DNA of 64,000 bases. It comes from SB21 sp964415295. Lineage in GTDB: Bacteria; CLD3; SB21. Shown here piece after piece: positions 17,864 through 26,429 of this stretch (its first letter is position 1; every line of letters starts with the position of its first letter). Location: assembly GCA_964415295.1 (NCBI GenBank), contig CAYPYN010000005.1, forward strand, positions 186,001-250,000, in the 5' to 3' direction. A program made the translations under genes and the position numbers. The notes beneath the pieces are model-generated. The model made no database searches and was not told the DNA's origin. It was given only the letters and a program-made list of their open reading frames with translations.

Positions 17864-19060
17864 ATGAAATCGATCTTATCAATAAGCTTATTAACGTTTT
17901 TCTTATTTGGGTGTGGTAAAAAAGATGCTGAAGAAAAAAAAGAAACGCACGAAGAGAAAAAGGAAGTCATTGAAATCTCTGAAGAGCAATTCAAAACCGT
18001 CGGCATGCAGTTAGGCCCGGTTGAACGGAAAAACCTTAAAGACGTGGTTCGTGCGAGCGGTTACTTGAAAGTTCCTCCGCAAAATCAGGCGAGTGTTACG
18101 CCATATATGGCAGGCGTTGTGAAATCTATTACTGTTAACGTGGGCGATTATGTGAGACGCGGTCAGACTGTGGCTTCCCTTGAACATCCGGATTATCTTA
18201 AATTGCAAGAAGATTATCTGACGACAAAAAGCAACTTCGGTTTTCTTGAAAAGGAATATGAACGGCAAAAGGAACTTCAAAAAGACAATGCAGGTACAGC
18301 TAAGACTTTTCAACAAACGGAAGCTAACTATTTCGCCGAGAAAGCCCGGCTTCAATCGCTGGAAAAACGGTTGGAACTGTTAGGACTAACGGTTGACGGT
18401 CTCTCACAAGGCTCGTTCGTAAAGACTTTGAGTATAAACACACCGATAGATGGATATGTGGCTACTATTAATGCAAAGATCGGTACGATGGCCGAAGTTG
18501 CCAAGCCGCTCTTTGAAATCATTGACAATACCAAACTTCACGTGGATTTGTTTGTCTATGAAAAAGACTTATTCAAGGTCAAAATCGGTCAGGATGTGGA
18601 TTTTACTCTGACGAATCAGGGAAATCGTCAGATTAGGGGTAGGATATTCTCGATCAGCAAGGCTTTTGAAAATGAATCCAAATCTGTTGCTATTCATGCT
18701 GAAATACCCGGCAGTGAAAAGATGAACCTTATTCAGGGTATGTACGTGACAGCTTTAATCAATGTCGGTGAAAATAAAGTCACGTGCGTACCGGAAGAAG
18801 CCGTCGTGAGATCGGACGGAAGAGAATTTATTTTCGTTCTTTCAGAAATAGAAAAATCGAAAGATAGCGAAAAAGAGGAAGCTGAAAATCGCCACACTTC
18901 GCTTCATTTTGCTATGAAGGAAGTGAAAGTGGGAGTATCCGATTTGGGTTATATTGAAATTATACCTGTAGAGAAGCTACCGGATTCGGTACAGGTTGTG
19001 ACAAAAGAGGCATTTTTTCTACTGTCAAAAACGAAAGAGGGCGAAAGCGAAGAACATTAG
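17864..19060 (+). CDS. czcB: Membrane-fusion adaptor lipoprotein, CzcB family
   Basis: The 398-residue protein has a lipoprotein signal (LFGC) followed by a charged linker rich in Lys and Glu. It then shows the adaptor order: a beta-barrel start, a biotinyl-lipoyl half (GVVKSITVNVGDYVRRGQ), a coiled-coil hairpin, the second lipoyl half and a barrel domain. It links pump and channel. I use the ATG at 17864, which follows GGAG and gives the lipoprotein signal; a GTG at 17849 would start inside the upstream gene. A His-containing insertion near residues 340-350 could be a metal contact. Confidence 0.88.
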   Translation: MKSILSISLLTFFLFGCGKKDAEEKKETHEEKKEVIEISEEQFKTVGMQLGPVERKNLKDVVRASGYLKVPPQNQASVTPYMAGVVKSITVNVGDYVRRGQTVASLEHPDYLKLQEDYLTTKSNFGFLEKEYERQKELQKDNAGTAKTFQQTEANYFAEKARLQSLEKRLELLGLTVDGLSQGSFVKTLSINTPIDGYVATINAKIGTMAEVAKPLFEIIDNTKLHVDLFVYEKDLFKVKIGQDVDFTLTNQGNRQIRGRIFSISKAFENESKSVAIHAEIPGSEKMNLIQGMYVTALINVGENKVTCVPEEAVVRSDGREFIFVLSEIEKSKDSEKEEAENRHTSLHFAMKEVKVGVSDLGYIEIIPVEKLPDSVQVVTKEAFFLLSKTKEGESEEH

Positions 19061-19070
19061 GACAAAGATA

Positions 19071-19961
19071 ATGACTCATTCCCATCACACGATAGCGCAC
19101 TATAACCGGATTTTTGCGGCCGGCATAGCTTTGAATGTCACGTTCATAGCCATTGAATTCATTTCAGGAATTACAGTCAATTCAATTGCTCTAATTGCTG
19201 ACGCTGGCCACAACCTCAGTGATGTTCTTGGCCTGATTCTCGCATGGGGGGCTAATTATTTGGCGCAAACTAAAGCGACCGTAACCCGAACTTATGGAAT
19301 GAGAAAATCGACGGTTTTAGCTGCTCTCGCCAATGCTATCATACTTCTTATTGCCGTTGGTGCAATTGTAATTGAAGCTATTCGAAAATTCTTTGAACCA
19401 CAACCTGTAGCGGGAATCACGATCATGATCGTCGCCGGTATCGGAGTCATTGTCAATGGGATGACAGCGTTCTTATTTAGGTCTGGTGGACAAAAAGACA
19501 TAAATATTCGCGGTGCGTTTCTTCACATGGCGGCGGATGCGGGGATTTCACTTGGCGTTGTCATTACCGGCTTGGTCATTCAAATAACCGGATGGCAATG
19601 GCCTGACCCTGCAATCAGCCTGATGATTGTAACCATAATCACTGTTGGGACATGGAGCCTTCTTAAAGAATCGTTTTTTCTTTCACTGGATGCGGTTCCA
19701 AAAAATTTGAACATCAAAGAAGTGAAGGAATACCTGGAATCTCTTGAAGGCGTTCAGGATGTTCACGACTTACATGTGTGGGCTATGAGTACGACTGAAA
19801 TTGCGTTGACGGTACATTTGGTTATGCCAGAAATCAACACCGACGATCTGTTCTTGCAGAAACTTTGCAGTGAGTTACACGACAAATTTGACATAGAACA
19901 CCCAACAATACAAATTGAAAAGACGGCACACAGTACAACCTGTGCGCCTGACAACATCTAA
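19071..19961 (+). CDS. czcD: Cation diffusion facilitator, CzcD family
   Basis: The 296-residue inner-membrane transporter has six membrane segments. The two metal-site motifs are present: DAGHNLSD in helix 2 and HMAAD in helix 5, the H-D pattern of zinc-type CDF antiporters. The C-terminal cytoplasmic domain carries DVHDLHVWAM, typical for the family. It moves Zn2+, Co2+ or Cd2+ from the cytoplasm to the periplasm, feeding the RND pump. It starts 10 bases after czcB. Confidence 0.9.
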   Translation: MTHSHHTIAHYNRIFAAGIALNVTFIAIEFISGITVNSIALIADAGHNLSDVLGLILAWGANYLAQTKATVTRTYGMRKSTVLAALANAIILLIAVGAIVIEAIRKFFEPQPVAGITIMIVAGIGVIVNGMTAFLFRSGGQKDINIRGAFLHMAADAGISLGVVITGLVIQITGWQWPDPAISLMIVTIITVGTWSLLKESFFLSLDAVPKNLNIKEVKEYLESLEGVQDVHDLHVWAMSTTEIALTVHLVMPEINTDDLFLQKLCSELHDKFDIEHPTIQIEKTAHSTTCAPDNI

Positions 19962-19970
19962 GGTGGAAAA

Positions 19971-20765
19971 ATGAAAAAGACGACATTTCACATACCAAAA
20001 ATGGATTGCCCGGCTGAAGAGCAGTTGATTCGAATGAAGTTGGAAGGGATGGCAAATATTGCATCGCTTGAGTTTGACATACCGAACCGCAAGTTGGATG
20101 TTCTGCACACGGAAGATCATGAGCCCATTTTGGCAACACTTGAGAGCCTTCAACTTGACACGAAATTCATACAAACAACTTCGTCTGATCATTCTAATCT
20201 AATTGTCGATCACAGCTTGGAGAGAAATTTGCTCTGGCAAGTCTTGGCGATTAATTTTTTCTTTTTTGCACTTGAGATAGTGTTTGGCTTTATATCCGAT
20301 TCGATGGGGCTAGTGGCGGACAGCTTGGACATGCTTGCCGACAGTGTCGTCTATGGCCTTGCGCTTTTTGCCATCGGCAGTTCAGTGATACGGAAAAAGA
20401 ACATTGCAAAGATAAGCGGCTATTTTCAGATGACATTGGCCATCGCTGGTTTTGCAGAGGTGATCCGTCGTTTTCTCGGATTCGGAGACTTACCCGAATT
20501 TCAGTCAATGATAATCATTTCGATACTCGCTCTGATCGGTAATGCAACGGCACTTTGGTTGCTACAAAGGAGCAATAGCCGTGAAGCTCACATGCAGGCA
20601 AGTATGATTTTTACCTCCAATGACGTTATTGCAAACATAGGTGTGATTCTGGCAGGCGGGTTAGTTTATGCCACCGCATCTAAACTGCCGGACCTGATCG
20701 TTGGGGCGGTAATTTTTGTTATCGTGGCGCGCGGAGCGGTGAGGATAGCACAATTGGCAAAATAG
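19971..20765 (+). CDS. HMA domain fused to a CDF-like transporter
   Basis: The first 70 of 264 residues form a heavy-metal-associated fold (start TFHIPKMDCPAEEQ, with a single Cys where most HMA domains have CxxC). The rest has six membrane segments of the CDF type, with DSLDMLADS as the first metal motif; in the second motif the His is absent (TSNDVIAN). The cytoplasmic C-terminal domain of CzcD is missing. It lies 9 bases after czcD and so belongs to the same operon. A metal-loading sensor joined to a transporter is the simplest reading; the substrate is unknown. Confidence 0.75.
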   Translation: MKKTTFHIPKMDCPAEEQLIRMKLEGMANIASLEFDIPNRKLDVLHTEDHEPILATLESLQLDTKFIQTTSSDHSNLIVDHSLERNLLWQVLAINFFFFALEIVFGFISDSMGLVADSLDMLADSVVYGLALFAIGSSVIRKKNIAKISGYFQMTLAIAGFAEVIRRFLGFGDLPEFQSMIIISILALIGNATALWLLQRSNSREAHMQASMIFTSNDVIANIGVILAGGLVYATASKLPDLIVGAVIFVIVARGAVRIAQLAK

Positions 20766-20952
20766 ATGACCGATAGAAGGCACTTTCGGCACTTTATTTC
20801 TCTTTTCTCACGCCTTTGAATGGCTTTGCATCATCCTTTTGGTCAATGAACTTGCCCGTTTCTGTCATTAATAATTCAGATAAGTTAATTTACGCCTCAT
20901 TGGTCTATCTTTAGCCTAGTCCATTACAGCAATCGTTTTGTTGAGTAGCAAA

Positions 20953-21567
20953 CTATCTGGAAAATTTCGCCTTTTTCTTACCGCGATACTTAATTTGATA
21001 TTCAATGCGGAAAACACGTTTAAGCTTCTTCACGATTTTGGGATCGTGCGTTTGATTCCGGGGAACAAGCATGTACCGATCGCCCTGAATCACGATCTTT
21101 TTGACCGTCGTTTCATTATCCAATATGACCGCATAATCTTCGCCGCTTTCGATTTCCTCTGGCTTGACCTCACGAACTAAAACCACATCGTTAGCCGAAA
21201 AATCCGGTTCCATGCTGTCCCCGGTGATACGCAAAGGAATCAAGCGTTCTTCCTCAAGGTCAATGTGAATCCATTCCGGCTCTGCCATGTCGTCAATCTG
21301 GGCAAAGTGCGCGGGCACATGGTTGACTACCGGAATCGAAATAATGTTCCTCCTGCTTTCCCGTAACTCGGCAATGTCGTAAAAGTAGCCTATATCCACG
21401 CCGCAGACGGCCGCCATTTTTTTTAAATATTCGAACTTCGGTTCGTACTTTCCGTCCTCCCAGTAGCTTATCGCCGCGCCCGATACCCCGATCTTTGCGC
21501 CGAACTCTTTGTGCGTCAGGTTGCCGCGTAATTTTTTTATTTTTTCTTTCAGGCCTAATTTCTTCAT
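20953..21567 (-). CDS. XRE-S24 phage-type repressor
   Basis: The 204-residue repressor has a helix-turn-helix of the XRE type (residues about 8-60) and a C-terminal S24 peptidase fold with Ser118 in GDSMEP and Lys156 or Lys157 in TTVKKI. The usual Ala-Gly self-cleavage pair before the peptidase reads Ala86-His87 here (IPVVNHVPAHF), so normal RecA-driven cleavage may be impaired. It faces a divergent operon across three matched operators. I use the ATG at 21567; a TTG two codons upstream is less likely. It probably keeps the replication and recombination genes silent. Confidence 0.85.
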   Translation of the reverse strand: MKKLGLKEKIKKLRGNLTHKEFGAKIGVSGAAISYWEDGKYEPKFEYLKKMAAVCGVDIGYFYDIAELRESRRNIISIPVVNHVPAHFAQIDDMAEPEWIHIDLEEERLIPLRITGDSMEPDFSANDVVLVREVKPEEIESGEDYAVILDNETTVKKIVIQGDRYMLVPRNQTHDPKIVKKLKRVFRIEYQIKYRGKKKAKFSR

Positions 21568-21601
21568 AAACAAAAATTTTGAGTGTGGACTGTTTGTGAA
21601 A

Positions 21602-21613
21602 TAAGGAAACTTA
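21602..21613. promoter_or_regulatory. Repressor operator O1
   Basis: TAAGGAAACTTA, with TAAG/CTTA half sites. It is the copy nearest the repressor gene and lies 32 bases from O2. Confidence 0.7.
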
Positions 21614-21624
21614 TCAGAATGTTA

Positions 21625-21653
21625 TTGACAAGATAAGGTTACTTAGTTATATT
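21625..21653 (+). promoter_or_regulatory. Rightward early promoter
   Basis: TTGACA (21625-21630), a 17-base spacer and TATATT (21648-21653) form a near-consensus sigma-70 promoter reading toward 21683. Operator O2 fills most of its spacer, so bound repressor would block RNA polymerase. Confidence 0.8.
21634..21645. promoter_or_regulatory. Repressor operator O2
   Basis: TAAGGTTACTTA, same half sites as O1 and O3, placed between the -35 and -10 boxes of the rightward promoter. Confidence 0.72.
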
Positions 21654-21666
21654 CGCAAGCCAAATT

Positions 21667-21678
21667 TAAGGAAACTTA
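21667..21678. promoter_or_regulatory. Repressor operator O3
   Basis: TAAGGAAACTTA, identical to O1, 33 bases from O2 and just before the start codon of the first early gene. The 32-33 base steps are about three helical turns, which suits cooperative binding on one DNA face. Confidence 0.7.
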
Positions 21679-21682
21679 ACCA

Positions 21683-21931
21683 ATGTCCCCATTCAAATCA
21701 AGAGAAGAGGTCGAATCTAAAATGCAGGGCTACCTTTCCATCTCCCCGTCGTATTGGAACCTCATGAATGAAGACGAACGGAAAGGATACTCGTTTTGGA
21801 AGGACCACTTGGAGTACTGCTTCAAGCGTTACAATTTCGACGGCTGTAAGCGGGCAATGAACATGATCGACAACATCACTGCCCTCGCTCTCAATCGTGC
21901 TTATCCGCAAATGAACCTATTCACCACTTAA
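21683..21931 (+). CDS. Small unknown early protein
   Basis: The product has 82 residues and is soluble, with a helical and aromatic composition and two Cys. It is the first gene after the repressed promoter, the usual place of phage-type regulators or excision factors, but I see no helix-turn-helix and recognise no family. Confidence 0.6.
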   Translation: MSPFKSREEVESKMQGYLSISPSYWNLMNEDERKGYSFWKDHLEYCFKRYNFDGCKRAMNMIDNITALALNRAYPQMNLFTT

Positions 21932-21958
21932 CCCAAAGAAAGGAGATTTTGTACTCTT

Positions 21959-22054
21959 ATGACGCTGTCCTTAGAAAAACGTGAACTTATCATTCTGCTA
22001 TTCCTGCTATTTGCCGTAACGCTGGCCGTAGCCGCACACCGGGGGTGCCTATGA
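21959..22054 (+). CDS. 31-residue single-pass membrane peptide
   Basis: The ATG at 21959 follows AAAGGAG (about 21940-21946). The product has a short charged start (LEKRE) and one Leu/Ile/Val/Ala-rich membrane segment ending in AHRGCL. The stop overlaps the next start as ATGA (22051-22054), which supports real translation. Function unknown. Confidence 0.55.
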   Translation: MTLSLEKRELIILLFLLFAVTLAVAAHRGCL

Positions 22055-22269
22055 TTACACTAGAACTGGAAGAAAAGACCCAGGAAATGGTCGAAGTCGT
22101 TCTCAATATCCTGCGCTTTGCCGGTTTTGAAAACCTAGACCCGTTTTTTGACAAAGAACGCTGTGAAATCAAATTCTGCGGGATGGATGAACTCACAGCC
22201 GCCCAAGACAAACTGAAACGCTACAAGATTAACTCACACATCAAAGGAGAACTGGCATGCGTATTGTAA
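22051..22269 (+). CDS. Small unknown protein
   Basis: The 72-residue acidic protein has an alternating beta-helix pattern. The ATG at 22051 overlaps the previous stop; an in-frame GTG at 22045 is possible but unneeded. The next gene starts 13 bases before its stop, so translation is coupled on both sides. No family recognised. Confidence 0.55.
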   Translation: MITLELEEKTQEMVEVVLNILRFAGFENLDPFFDKERCEIKFCGMDELTAAQDKLKRYKINSHIKGELACVL

Positions 22270-22466
22270 TTATCCGTTGCGATCTGATTGATTCCGACAC
22301 AGGTGAGATTTCCCCGGAGCTGGCCCGTAAAGACGGCAGAGTCTTGTTTTTTGAAAATGCCGATGGTGCCCACCAGTTTGCCGACACGAACGAAATTGAC
22401 ACCTACGAACTCGACGACCTCGATGAGATCAAGGCCGAAGACGATCTGGAATTTGAAGAAGCTTAA
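22257..22466 (+). CDS. Small acidic protein
   Basis: The 69-residue protein is strongly acidic toward the C-terminus (Asp/Glu-rich last 20 residues) with a short beta-rich start (MRIVIIRCDL). A GGAG stands ahead of the ATG inside the preceding gene. Such acidic small proteins in phage early operons can be DNA mimics, but nothing specific shows that here. Confidence 0.55.
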   Translation: MRIVIIRCDLIDSDTGEISPELARKDGRVLFFENADGAHQFADTNEIDTYELDDLDEIKAEDDLEFEEA

Positions 22467-22554
22467 GTAGGCCTTAGACCCGGCGATTGCTTATTCCGCC
22501 GTATCCCTCTTTAGAAGCCTAAACAAATTTCCAAACATAGTTTCTTAAGCTAAT

Positions 22555-22579
22555 CCGCAAGAAATACGCATTCTTGCGG
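22555..22579 (+). promoter_or_regulatory. Perfect 9-bp hairpin before the orphan methyltransferase
   Basis: CCGCAAGAA (22555-22563) and TTCTTGCGG (22571-22579) with a 7-base loop lie 25 bases before the methyltransferase ATG. No T run follows directly, so it is not a standard terminator; it may be an operator or an mRNA structure that tunes the gene. Confidence 0.5.
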
Positions 22580-22603
22580 CATAGGATAAGTGTTTTTAAA
22601 AAT

Positions 22604-23701
22604 ATGAAATTCAGAAACGAGATTATTCAAGGCGATGCCATCGCAACTCTTAGGACGCTTCCCACAGAGTCTGTTCACTGTGCTATCACTTCACCGCCGT
22701 ATTTTGGCTTGCGCAATTACGGCGTGGATGGCCAAGTAGGTTTAGAAAACTCTCCCGAAGCCTATATCGAAAGACTTGTGGAGATTTTCAGGGAAGTAAG
22801 GCGCGTGCTTCGTGATGACGGGACCTTGTGGCTCAATCTTGGCGACAGCTACATGGGAAGTAATCAGGGTTACGGCCAGAAAGAACAAGTCGGCATTCAA
22901 TGGATCGGGGAAGGCAAATACGCCGCAGGGTTTGACCGGAAGACACCGCTTGCTGAGAAACATCCGGTGCTAAAACCCAAAGACCTTTGCGGCGTCCCAT
23001 GGCGCGTGGCGATTGCCTTGCAGGAAGACGGCTGGTGGCTCCGCTCGGATATTATCTGGAATAAACCTAACCCGATGCCCGAATCGGTGACCGACCGGCC
23101 GTCGAAAGCCCATGAATACGTTTTTCTTTTGAGCAAGAAGCCCAACTACTACTTCGACATGGAAGCAGTGAAAGAAGAACAAAAGGAATCCAGTATTAGG
23201 CGTGCATTTGCCCTGAATAATCTCAAAGCTCGAAAGGATCAAGAAACCGAAGCCTATGCAATCAGTTCAAAAGCGCAGTCACGGTATTATGAAGATTTTC
23301 GTGAAAAGCTCAAGTTAGGCGAACGTCCCGGAAGGAATATCAAGACCGTGTGGACAGTGGCAACGGAGAGTTTTGAAGACAATCACTTTGCCGTATTTCC
23401 CGAAGACTTGATCGTTCCGTGTATAAAGGCTGGGACCAGCCAAAAAGGCGTTTGTGCCAAATGCGAAAGACCTTACATGCGAAATGAAGAAAACAAAAAC
23501 GACTGGCATAAAACCTGCAACTGCGAAACCTCTGAAATCAAACCCGCGCTCGTGCTCGATCCTTTCGGCGGATCGGGCACTACGGGCGTGGTTGCTCAAA
23601 AACTGAGACGTGATTTTCTCTTGATCGAACTTAATCCTGAATATGCTTCAATAGCAAAGAACCGTTTATACAAAGAACTTGGAATGTTTGCACCCCTATG
23701 A
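22604..23701 (+). CDS. Orphan beta-class DNA methyltransferase
   Basis: The 365-residue enzyme has motif IV SPPY (30-33) near its start and the AdoMet motif FGGSGTT near 320-326 at its end, the beta-class order for N4-cytosine or N6-adenine methylation. A Cys cluster near residues 285-310 (CAKCERP, then CNC) looks like a zinc ribbon in or near the recognition part. No restriction partner lies beside it, so it is probably an orphan enzyme that protects or marks the element. I use the ATG at 22604, not the TTG at 22574, which lies inside a hairpin. Its stop overlaps the primase start by four bases. Confidence 0.85.
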   Translation: MKFRNEIIQGDAIATLRTLPTESVHCAITSPPYFGLRNYGVDGQVGLENSPEAYIERLVEIFREVRRVLRDDGTLWLNLGDSYMGSNQGYGQKEQVGIQWIGEGKYAAGFDRKTPLAEKHPVLKPKDLCGVPWRVAIALQEDGWWLRSDIIWNKPNPMPESVTDRPSKAHEYVFLLSKKPNYYFDMEAVKEEQKESSIRRAFALNNLKARKDQETEAYAISSKAQSRYYEDFREKLKLGERPGRNIKTVWTVATESFEDNHFAVFPEDLIVPCIKAGTSQKGVCAKCERPYMRNEENKNDWHKTCNCETSEIKPALVLDPFGGSGTTGVVAQKLRRDFLLIELNPEYASIAKNRLYKELGMFAPL

Positions 23702-26280
23702 CAGAAACAGAATTCTTAATCAAAAAGATACGAATCACAGCCGAAGCCGAAAGGCTCGGCCTCGAATTCGATCCCAAGAATCCAAAACTTGCCAAATGCA
23801 AAAACTGTATCGCTCCCGAAGGCTATACGCTTAAGTTCAACAAAACGCTTGCCGTGTGCCCGAAATGCGGCTGGGGCGGCGACGTGGTTCGCCTGAACAA
23901 AGACTTCGGTCACGGTATCACTACCGAAGGCGCGATTGAACAACTCAAAGACGTGTACGGTCTTGAAATCCCCCGTAAAGAGAACAAAAGTGAGCCGCGT
24001 CAGTTGTTACGCTCCAAAGCACCATTAGAAATTGATTCGGATACAGAAACCGATCCGCTTTTTTCGGAAATTTACCAATCGTTTATGGATATTTGCCGAA
24101 AGTCCGTTTCTACTCCCGCTTGGCAATATCTCACAGGAAATAAACGCGGGCTAACAGAAGAAATCATTCAATCCTGCCAGCTTTTTTCAGTACACGATTA
24201 CACGCTTGCGTCGAATTCTCTGAAAAGAAAGTACGACGTGGAAGTTTTGAAGTCCTCGGGATTATTCAACGCTGAAGGAAATCTTGTGTTCTACAAACAC
24301 ACGATCATTATACCCGTGTTTGATTTTGCGGGCAATCTTGCATACCTGCGCGGCCGGTATTTCTTTGAAAATAATCCCGATCCGCAGGATGGAGCCAAAA
24401 TGATCGGCTTAAACGGTATTTCATCTAAGAGACTCTGGATCGGCCCTCTTGCCTTGAGGTGCATTCAAGAAGGCACGGCCGGTGACATTCATATTGCCGA
24501 AGGCGAATTCGACGGCATGGCGCTGGAACAGCATGATTATCCTGCCGTCGCCCTTTTAGGCAATCAAAACTGGCACGACGGATTCGCACAAAAACTCAAA
24601 TCATTCAAGCCGGTTATCTACATTGATAATCCAAAACCGGAATCAGGCACGGAAAAATTAAAGCTTGAAACGGATATTCGTGAAAAGGCAATTTCAAAGA
24701 TTGGCGACAGCTTCTTAAAAGCCGGAAATGAAGATGTTCAAATCGCCAATCTCCCGCTCGATGTCAAGGACGTTACCGATTATTATTTGAGTAACCCAAC
24801 TGTCGAAATCTTTAAATCACCGTATGAGCCTTCCAACGATTCGGAGACGCTTGAACATATCCGTATCGACGTACTGCGCAATGAAATCAATATCCCACAG
24901 ATTGCGCGTTATCTCTTGCTAAAATACAAAATCATCTATCATAAGAAACTGCTCTGGATTTACCGCCACGAGATGGGAGCGTTTTACGAATTAGACGAGG
25001 CGTTGCTCGATTCCTACATATCGGACTTTTTGGAAGCCATCGACCCGACCCAGTCTACCGATCAGAATATCACGTCGATCAAAAAACGCATGATTATCTT
25101 CGTTCAGGCTAAAAAAGAATACCGGCCGGAAGTGCAAGCCAAACTTGCCCAGGAATACCTTTGCCTTGAAAACGGGATGCTTCATATCGCGTCGCGTCGG
25201 CTTTTTGCTCATAACAAGTTCTTTTTCTCGTTCTATCGGTTTCCATTTAGGTATGATCCAAAAGCCTACAGTCCCAATTGGGAGAGCTTCATTGAATTCG
25301 CCTGCGCTTCCAAACATGAGGAAGGTTTCATGCCTGAACCCGGTGTGATGCTACTGATTCGTAACTACATGGCTTATGTCCTCAGTGAATCCATTTCCCA
25401 TCAGTTCTACATGCACATTATCGGTAATTCAGGCACAGGTAAGACTACACTCGGAAATGTTCTACTCAAAATGATCGGGCCGGATAAATCCATGATGATG
25501 AAGATCAATAATGACAAAGACCCGTTTCTATTGCAGAACATCCGGGGTAAGAAGTTCATCTTCGTCAACGAAATGGATAGTTCCTACATGGAATCTTCGG
25601 TCGAAGAAATGCTCAAGTCCCTAACCTCGTTTGATCCCATAGCCATCCGGCAGATGTACAAAGGCTTCAAAGACGCACGCAACGAAGCCAAGACACTTGT
25701 TTGTTCCAATAACTTCCCGCATACGACGGATAGCTCCGGAGCTTTGATGCGAAGGTTGCTCTTGGTAAAGTTTGACCGTGTCATCCCTAAAGATCAGGCC
25801 TCAAGGTGGATCGGTGAGACAAACAATTTTGAATCGGAACTCTCCGGGATATTCAACTGGCTTTTGGAAGGATTCAAAGCTATTGAAGAGAAGGGACATC
25901 AGGCGTTCGACCTTCCGCCGGTTTGTAAAGAATGGAAAAAGGAAATCGTGACCTATTCCAACCACATTATCAACTGGGCAAGGGAGAATACGAAGATCAA
26001 TGGCTACAACGGCGAAGAGAATAAACCATACCCCGATAAATTTCGTTCCCGCACCTCAGAGCTTTACACGGATTATGACAACTGGTGTATGATAAACGGT
26101 GTGGGAAAATTCAAACAAAACCGCGTGCATTTCAGCCGTAAGTTATTGCAGGCGTTCCACGAGTTCATCACCCGTGACAGAATGTTTGAAGGGCGCGTTA
26201 TGATCGGTATCCGGCTTAAGACAATGGAAGAACGGGAAACGGAAGAACGCGAGGTTGCAAGCAGGGTTCGAGGGTTCTGA
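23698..26280 (+). CDS. Primase-helicase, CHC2/TOPRIM plus D5-type SF3 helicase
   Basis: The 860-residue protein starts with a primase zinc finger (C34, C37, C54, C57), followed by a TOPRIM-like region (HIAEGEFDGMALEQHDY, near 260-285). A D5-type N-region leads to an SF3 helicase with GNSGTGKTT (576-584) and a Walker B region FIFVNEMDSS. This is the replication protein of P4-like phages and plasmids, joining priming and unwinding at the element's own origin. The inverted-repeat region just downstream is a natural candidate for that origin. ATGA overlap with the methyltransferase shows coupling. Confidence 0.88.
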   Translation: MTETEFLIKKIRITAEAERLGLEFDPKNPKLAKCKNCIAPEGYTLKFNKTLAVCPKCGWGGDVVRLNKDFGHGITTEGAIEQLKDVYGLEIPRKENKSEPRQLLRSKAPLEIDSDTETDPLFSEIYQSFMDICRKSVSTPAWQYLTGNKRGLTEEIIQSCQLFSVHDYTLASNSLKRKYDVEVLKSSGLFNAEGNLVFYKHTIIIPVFDFAGNLAYLRGRYFFENNPDPQDGAKMIGLNGISSKRLWIGPLALRCIQEGTAGDIHIAEGEFDGMALEQHDYPAVALLGNQNWHDGFAQKLKSFKPVIYIDNPKPESGTEKLKLETDIREKAISKIGDSFLKAGNEDVQIANLPLDVKDVTDYYLSNPTVEIFKSPYEPSNDSETLEHIRIDVLRNEINIPQIARYLLLKYKIIYHKKLLWIYRHEMGAFYELDEALLDSYISDFLEAIDPTQSTDQNITSIKKRMIIFVQAKKEYRPEVQAKLAQEYLCLENGMLHIASRRLFAHNKFFFSFYRFPFRYDPKAYSPNWESFIEFACASKHEEGFMPEPGVMLLIRNYMAYVLSESISHQFYMHIIGNSGTGKTTLGNVLLKMIGPDKSMMMKINNDKDPFLLQNIRGKKFIFVNEMDSSYMESSVEEMLKSLTSFDPIAIRQMYKGFKDARNEAKTLVCSNNFPHTTDSSGALMRRLLLVKFDRVIPKDQASRWIGETNNFESELSGIFNWLLEGFKAIEEKGHQAFDLPPVCKEWKKEIVTYSNHIINWARENTKINGYNGEENKPYPDKFRSRTSELYTDYDNWCMINGVGKFKQNRVHFSRKLLQAFHEFITRDRMFEGRVMIGIRLKTMEERETEEREVASRVRGF

Positions 26281-26318
26281 TGAAAAAAATTTCTTCATTT
26301 ATAAAACAAAATTCAAAG

Positions 26319-26374
26319 TTTAGTGTCATGGTATTAAGACTTATAGAAACAACTTTTTAAACCATGACAGTAAA
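26319..26374. repeat. Imperfect inverted repeat pair 1
   Basis: TTTAGTGTCATGGT (26319-26332) pairs with ACCATGACAGTAAA (26361-26374), with one mismatch in 14. Confidence 0.7.
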
Positions 26375-26429
26375 ACAGTAAGATTTTGAAGTATCAATAA
26401 GCGGTAATTGCTCATCAAACGAAGTTCTG

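Noticed and set aside
20766..20952. Possible gene or terminator between the HMA-CDF gene and the repressor
   Set aside because: The 187 bases hold no convincing frame and no clear hairpin with T run.
22555..22579. Hairpin as a rho-independent terminator
   Set aside because: No T run follows the stem within several bases.
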